From Campylorhamphus procurvoides (taxonomy: Eukaryota > Chordata > Aves > Passeriformes > Dendrocolaptidae), in NCBI GenBank assembly GCA_013396655.1, contig WBMV01007622.1, positions 496,001-560,000 on the forward strand: 64,000 bases of DNA, given 5' to 3'. The notes below the pieces were generated by a model, which was not told the DNA's origin, made no database searches, and saw only the letters and a list, made by a program, of their open reading frames with translations. Shown here one piece after another: positions 57,101-64,000 of the stretch (its first letter is position 1; the number at the start of each line of letters is the position of its first letter). The translations under genes were made by a program, and so were the position numbers.

Positions 57101-60100
57101 AGGCTGCCCCAGCAGCGCTCACTGCCTGCCCCAGTTGGGAGCATTCACCCTAATTAACAAACCCACATGAAGCTGAGAGAAGTAATTGTGCCCCCTCCTC
57201 CTCCTGAGGTGCTGACAAAGAGCCTGGCTGCCCCTGGCCAGGTGGGGCTCAGCACTATTAAGAGAAAAACTGGTTTTGCCCAGCCTCTTTCTCCTGGGCT
57301 GGAATGGAATGGGAAGAGTGTGGTTGTCCCTGTGCTGCTGGGTGGCACTTCCATTTTCTCACAAACATCTTGGGTGAAGACTGAAGTTATTTTATCACTT
57401 TCCAGAGCCCTTTTCTCCCATCTTTAATGGCCTTCCTAGGCTCCCCACCTCCCCCTGGTCCCATAAATAGTCTAACATCCCAAAAATCTGACTGGGAAAC
57501 CAAATGCCAGCTTAATCCTATAGACTATTCCCAACTCAAAGTGCTGGAAGGAAGCAGCCTGCAAATACAATGCTCAGCCCTCATCAGGGGAGAGGAATTT
57601 CATGCTGGAATGCCATGAATGCTGTCACAGCCAGAAACTGAGCTGCTTCCAGGAGATGCTCTGTAGCAGAGAGGAGATGCTCAGGGAAGTTATTTTGGCC
57701 TCTGCATCTCCTGGTGTTGGCTCAGGGTCTTTCTTGTGGGCAGGGGAAAGTTTGCAGCTTTACATTCCTATGGACAACCATCACAGCTTGACATTTTAGT
57801 GCTAAGGAACCAATTAGTTAGTGATGGGAAAACAGATTCTGGTGTAAAAATAAAAAGAGAAAGAAAAGAGATGACAATCTCTTTCTTGCTCCCATGTCTT
57901 TCTAAAGAAATGTGGGACGAGGAGCAGATTTAGGGGGATAGCCTGGATGGAGAGATGCTGTAACAACCTAAAGCTGTCTTGAACTGAGGGATGGGGGGTT
58001 AAGAGGAAGGACAAGTCAAACTTCAGGGTCTAATTTCAGAGTCATATATGGGGTAGTGAACACAAACCACCCTGGCATTTGGGGACATCTGGTCTCGAAG
58101 CTGATTCAGTTTCTAAACCTTTTTATAAGCTCCCTAAAAGCTGAAGCACGAGGCATTTGGCAGGGGAGAGCCAGAGATGGAAAGCAAATCAGAAGCAGTT
58201 TCTGTGCTGCCACATGAGCCATGTTGCTTGTCACTCTGATAGATTGGGGACGTTGGATGTAATAAAACACAAAACAATTAAATGGCACGTGACTCTGGGA
58301 GGGGGTAGGTTTACTTTGCAGGATTTGCATCAACATTTTCTTTGGCTTCCATCCAGGCGGCTCAGCACCCCTTTGAGTCACTTAAACAAACCCAACTTTG
58401 AAAGCAAAGCTCTGTCAGAAGTTCTGAGTCTCTCCCAGCCCCACGTTCACACCAGGGGGACGACAAATCGCACGCAAGGGGGTCTCAGGGGCCACAATTC
58501 CCCTCTGAAGGTCTCTGCTCTCTCCACACACATGAGAAAACTCATAGCAGTCTTCATGTGGCTTTTTAAGCCTTGTGGTGAAGATCCAACACAGTCCTGT
58601 GAGATCTAATGCCAAGGGTTCTGGACAGGACTGAGATGAAGCTCAGCTCCACTTCTAATCCTCTGTGGAGTTTAGTGGAGATGGTCACACTGGGGATTTT
58701 GGTGGGCATGCTCTGGAAGAAGGGTGTAGGGAGACCCAAGGTTGGCTCCAGATGTGCCTCCCTCTCCCTGATGCTGAGCAGTGGATGGAGGATCTGGGGC
58801 TTGACTTCAGACTCTTTAGTGACAGAAGTTTGATGCACAGATAACAAGCAACCTGGTGCGCATTAAAAACCAGCTACAGGTTTGTTCTGGCACATAGTTA
58901 TGATTTATCTCTTTTACAGCGTGGTTTGCAAGTGCAGAGCAAACTTTCTGTTCTGTAAAGTTCAGAGCAAGCTGCTGGCTCACCCTGGCAACAATATTTG
59001 GGGCCTTGTGATTATTTTATTTAGAGTATTTTTGCAATTAACCTTGTCCCTAAAAGTCTTTCTGTTTTGATGAGGTTATTTTCATGCGGTGCAAGCTGAA
59101 AGGGGGCTGAGGCAGCTACACACATGTATCATAATCATATTTGAGCCATTTTTGTTCTTCATCTGTTTAATGTCATCTGTGCTGCCAAAGTAGCTGAGCT
59201 CCTTCAGGGTGAGCTGTAATGGGAACCGGCGGTCCTGATTTACTGCCCTTGTGTGCAGCTCTGGGAGCCAGAGCCTGCTGGGCTGGGCTCAGCATCCCTG
59301 CCCTCATTGCTCAACCCCCGGTGCCTCTGCAGCCCCTGGTAACCTCCTGCTAACCATTAACCACTGGCAGTCCTTGTGTGTATCCCACAGTCTCCAGAGC
59401 TGTTCACAGGGAGCTGAACTGGAGGCTGGTTCTGAATTGAAATCCCTGCTCAGATTTATGCAGCCCTTTGGAAATGCTGCAAGGCCACGAGCAAGGAGGT
59501 TTTACCAAGTGAAGGCAGGACCTTCCTCACTGCTGGGCTCAGACCCTGCCCTGGGCTGCTGCTCTTAGGCTGTGGATGCTCCAAGCTCAAGTTTGGAAGT
59601 CTGGATGCCTTTCACACATATGTGATCAAGCTGTGGCTGTGCAGAGAGCTCCAGCCTTCTGGAAACGCTGCGTGGAGGGGTATGTGGAGGGGGAGTTTGC
59701 ATCATGTGTTCTCTTTTAGGCTTTTTCACTTCTCAGTTAATAAACAAATGTAACGTTCTGCCTTCCAGAATTCCCTGCACTTCAAAGTCACACGTGATGG
59801 ACAAGAAGAGGCTGGAGTTATGGGATGTTGGTGTCGAGGCAGATGAGTCTCCTCTTGCTGTCCTGCTTTGTGAAGCCATCCAGAAACTTGCTTCATCCTG
59901 AAGCTGCCTGGGGGGAAAAAAGTTCTGTAGCCAGAGGGGGAAAAGTTTGATTTTTTGTGTTTGTCCCCACAGGCACCACAAGCTCCTTCCTCATCACCTC
60001 TGCCTTCCCCTCCACCTCCTTTGCTGCTAAAGGAGCACCCAACAGTTGTGCTGTTGTGCTTTAAAACACGTCACCAAAACTCATTTCTCAGGTGCTCCCC

Positions 60101-61034
60101 ATTTTTCTTCACGTTCCCTGAGTACATACAGATATTTAATGACCTCGAATTGTAATTGAAGCAATTACTTTAACACTGAGGCAAACATAGGTGTTAGCAT
60201 CCTCCCAGAGAGGCCCTCAGTGCATTTGCTTAATGCTTTTAATTACAGTTGTTAATATGACAGATTGATAAGACACTTGACAGCTTCTGTTTAGGTTGGG
60301 ATGTTCTTGTAGCCTGCAAATGCTGCAGAGGTGCTTGGAAGCAGCAACCTGCCCAGGGAGCAGTGCTCCTGACTCAAACCATCTCCCAGGGCATTGCATC
60401 AGATTAAAATGACTTTTTTCTTCTCTTTTCAACAGGGACTTTTTCCTCCTTCACCTCCCAGTGCGAATGTGGATGTACGAGCAACAAACAGCAATGGGAA
60501 AGGAAATGCAGAGAAACCACACAACGATTTACTGGGGCTTTAGCAAAATATTATCATTCTTAATGTTTGTCGGCATGTGGCAATTTCCTTTGAACTGGGG
60601 ATAGCTTAAATTCCTCCTTGCTTTGAAGACTTAATTTTCTCCCATAAAGATTATGGAGACTGTCTTGGATAATTTTAGGACTTAGGCACACTATTTGCTG
60701 AGCTCAGGCATGTTTTGCACCGTGTGTATTTTATTTGCCACCTGCCAGCCAGTGTCCACATTTTCCCAAAGTCTGGAGGTCCTGGGGAGATGCTGAGCAA
60801 AGCCATTCTCTCTGGCCCACACCCTGTGTTGGAACCCATGGCCCAGCACCACTGGTTAAATAACATTTCCAGGGACAGTGGATGCCCCAGCCTTGCACAC
60901 AGGGACACCTGTGAGTGACTTTTTTGGGGCCCACGTGCCAGACAGATGCCCGTGTGACAAGGTGTATTGCTGATGATGGAGAACCCCCCTAAGTTCAGTG
61001 TGTTGACAGGCAAGCGAGGCGTAAACCTAAAGAA
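54176..61034. other. Downstream intergenic DNA
   Basis: No gene recognised. 55020-55560 and 59030-59240 are AT-rich, low in CpG depletion signs and free of recognisable repeats. A C10 run lies near 55706-55715. CTTTGATC at 55489-55496. Confidence 0.5.
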
Positions 61035-61096
61035 ATAGAATTTATAGAACCATTAAGGTTGGAAAATACCTCCAAAATCATCAAGTCCAAACTTTA
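61035..61096 (-). mobile_element. CR1 LINE 3'-terminal fragment
   Basis: 'tagaaccattaaggttggaa' and 'aatcatcaagtccaaacttt' are the reverse complement of the very end of a CR1 element. Only about 60 bp remain. Confidence 0.75.
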
Positions 61097-64000
61097 ATGT
61101 CTCTGTTAGTTTGATCAGAGCTGGGCTGGGGCTTCACCCTCTCCCTGGTTTGGCCATGGTGGAACAGACAAGAAACATTTGGAGGTGACATGAGGAAACA
61201 TTCCCAGCCCTGGTGACCTTTACCAAGCAGAAGATGGGGATGAGGTGTGAAAAGGCATGTCAGTGTAAAATCACAGCTCTTTGGTTAGGAGGGGAACACA
61301 CTGAAAAGGACTAATAGATGAAACTCGAGGCAGACAAATTCAAAATAAAGCCTGTATACACAGCAGTCATTGTAGAGCATTTCTGAATGACTCTTGTGCC
61401 TGTGTTTGTGTCTGCAGACGGTTAAGTAGAAAGGGATTGTTGTCTTTACTCACACACATTCCCTCGCCCTGAGTTAACTTCCTTGGGCAGAAGAGTGCCC
61501 AGAAATAAACTGTCATAACCACCGAGTTAAACTGCCAAGGGCTGGTGAAGTGTCCAACTCCAATGTCTTCAATCAAGCCCGGTTTCCTCCTTTGAAGATA
61601 TGCTTTTGCCAAGCACAAGTTGTACCTCAGTCAGAGCCAGTTATTGGACTTGATACGGCTCAAATCGAATGGCCCGTGAAATAAAGGTCAGCAGAAATGA
61701 AAGATTATTGAGTGGTGTCTTCTGGCCTCGAGTATATGAATCTGCAAAAGGTTGGCAATCCCTACCCACCGTCATGGTGCTTTGCATGGTGTCCTTTGAT
61801 AACAGGATTAGGGACTACCAATATTAGCTCAAAAAAGCTGCTGGAAAGTCTCTGCCATTTGGTCATTCCCAGCCTGCGGTCACTATCGATCGGTGTGTGT
61901 GCTGGGGCTGGCAATGCAGCACAGGGAGGGCTCCAGGGGCTGTGATCCCATGGGATGCAGCTCAGCACTGCTCTCTGGGGCTCCTGGGGGTCCCCAATGC
62001 CCTCTGTGGGCAGTTTAATAACCTAGCCCTGATTTGTGTCCTTCAGCACATCACCCTGCCAAGCAGCCTGGCAGCATCCTCGTGTCTCAAAGCACAGGAA
62101 TCACCATTTCTCTTCTCCCAGAGCATTTGCTAAGGGAAGAGACTGCCCTGCCTGGAGCAGCTCTCCCCAGGCATGAATATTTCATGGCACTGGTTTGGGG
62201 GAGATTATTTATGGTTGAGTTTTCATGGCCAATAACGAGATTTTTGTGACCATCAGCACTTCTTTGGTAATTTAAAATTTACTTGAAAAGGAAAAGAAGA
62301 AAACAGAGGCTGCATGGGTACAACCAAGGTCTTGTGCTCCTACAAATACCACGATAAAAGTATATTAGTTCATAAGAATACTTTGAAATATTTAAGAGAG
62401 CATCAGCAGGAAATATATGTATATGTATAAAACTAACATTTTGTGAAGTGTGTGGGAAGGAGAACATTTGGGAGTCAGCACATTTCTCACCAACTACATT
62501 AAGTGCACCCAAGGGTGAATTTTTTATTTATTTCGATTTTTCTTTAGAACTACCCCCTACAGAACTTAGGATTTGTGGACATGAAAATAACAACAAGCTT
62601 TACAGGCAGAGAAGTCACAGAATTCTTGATGGAAAGAAGGTGCTGAGCCTGCCCAGCCCCTTCCTTTGGACACAGCTGAGGGAGTCTGGTCCCAAAAAGC
62701 TGAGATCTCTCCTCAAAACACTCAGAGCTGCCTGTACCTGATGGCTGGATGGTTGTCAGTTTTCCTGCTGCTTCCATGAGCCATCCCACCATAATTATCC
62801 CATGACCCACCCCCAGTAAAAGACATTTATTTTCAAGGTGAACATTCCTATTTAATGGGAAGCGTCTTCTCTCTGTGAAAATCTGTTTGAAACATCCCTG
62901 GGCTCGAGTGGTGCAGAAAAGCTTTGACAAAATATTTGAGCTATGTTTAGCTCCTTGGATACATCAGTCTTGCCAGAAATACAACCATTTTGATAAGCTC
63001 TCATTTGGAGAAATTTCTCATCTCCCTCTTTGCTCCCCAAACAGAATAATTAATAAAGCAGGAATACAGAAGACTACACTGGCATGCCAAACAAGCCTCT
63101 CCCTTGCTGCAGGAGGGCAGCTTCTCTCATCTCTCCTGTTAGGATTTACTCCTCTTTCAGAAATCAGCAAACAGACATTATTTTTAAGAACCTCATATCA
63201 GATTTGGCCCGAAAGTGCAATCAAGGACTCGGTCACAAAGCAAAGGAGAAAAGCTCTGCAGGTTTTGTCCTGCAGTAGGACAGTCAAATTGCCCTTTCCC
63301 TTTCCAGTGCCTATGGATGGTGCCAGAGGAGCTTCTCCTGGTGGCCAAGGATGAGAAAACAGCCCGTCTGGCTCCTTCTGCCTTTCCTAGGCAGCTGGCC
63401 AAGAGCAACCTACTATTTTTTTCCCCCTCTGTCTCTCACTTCCAGGGTATTTTGCCTTCCCATTAACTAGTCAATGGCCTGGCCCAGCCTCATCCCCTCC
63501 TTCCATCATGTTTGGGACAAGGGGCCGTGTCTGGACATCACGGTCCATGGAGAGCTGGCAGAAGTGACCCTGAGATCTTCCTGACCCTCTGCTGTGTTTG
63601 CTCATTTCCTTCTCAGCTCTCCTTCTATTGCTTTTCAAATTAAGGTGCACAGGAAACCGGAGCACTTTCTGATCTCTCCTCCACCTCAAAAATTAGAACA
63701 TCAAAACCAGTTTTACCAGCAATAAACGAAGCTACTTTGAAAAGTGAGGCAAAGGGATCTATCTGGAGTCAGTAAGACATTGTTAGGATCTCTTTGATCG
63801 GGAGCCTTAAATGAAAATTATCAAATGGCGCTTTAAAACATACACCCTTTTGTTTGATTAGCCTGCTGCAGATAACCTTTATTAAACCTGATCTAAAATT
63901 ACAGCCATGCACTGGTGGTTCTTTGATGCCTTGGCTGTTTCATTTCCTGTTTATACTATGATACACGTTGCACTAGGAGATAAAGCACTTCTGAAGGATA
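61097..64000. other. Downstream intergenic DNA to the window end
   Basis: No gene recognised; no RGS9 exon (the expected next gene in mammals, on the opposite strand) could be identified. 61630-61740 and 63700-64000 are repeat-free; the latter has CTTTGATC at 63792-63799 and CTTTGATG at 63921-63928. Confidence 0.5.

Noticed and set aside
33001..64000. Search for RGS9 or other neighbour-gene exons downstream of AXIN2
   Set aside because: None of the frames on either strand reads like an RGS9 segment or any exon I know; the interval looks non-coding.
1..64000. LTR retrotransposons, endogenous retroviruses, DNA transposons, tRNA genes and CRISPR-type arrays
   Set aside because: No paired long terminal repeats, retroviral protein signatures, terminal inverted repeats with a transposase, tRNA-like cloverleaf or regularly spaced repeat-spacer structure was seen. 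The two regular arrays are minisatellites without spacers.

Overview
This window is vertebrate nuclear DNA from a bird. The evidence is at least eight fragments of CR1-type LINE 3' ends (the dominant avian retrotransposon), large introns with GT/AG splice sites, and one multi-exon gene that can be read without a break. That gene is AXIN2 (axin-2, conductin), on the + strand. I cannot place the species; the CR1 types would fit a songbird, but that is a weak guess.

Layout. 1-7.4 kb is upstream intergenic DNA with four CR1 fragments and no recognisable exon. A degenerate (GGAT)n array at 7.86-8.16 kb abuts a GC-rich, CpG-rich promoter block at 8.16-8.65 kb. This is followed by a 748-base assembly gap (8650-9397) that probably hides the core promoter and the non-coding first exon. 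Ten coding exons run from the ATG at 9451 to the TGA at 31490-31492. They sum to 2490 nt (829 residues) with phase kept at every junction. The 3' UTR probably ends near 33.0 kb. From 33 to 64 kb I see no exon. That stretch holds two minisatellites of about 40 bp unit (34.66-35.11 kb and 37.38-37.64 kb), a few CR1 remnants and several repeat-free AT-rich blocks that could be regulatory.

Function. AXIN2 is the Wnt-inducible scaffold of the beta-catenin destruction complex. The encoded protein keeps the N-terminal tankyrase-binding motif, the RGS (APC-binding) domain, the GSK3-binding helix, the beta-catenin-binding helix and the C-terminal DIX polymerisation domain. AXIN2 is itself a TCF/beta-catenin target, and two TCF/LEF-type motifs are visible in the promoter block, which fits negative feedback.

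I found no new system. The points most worth checking are a tandem NAGNAG acceptor at exon 7, the two minisatellites (one with a hairpin-forming unit), a probable false duplication around a single N, loss of the poly-histidine stretch relative to human AXIN2, paired palindromes just after exon 3, and the promoter gap.
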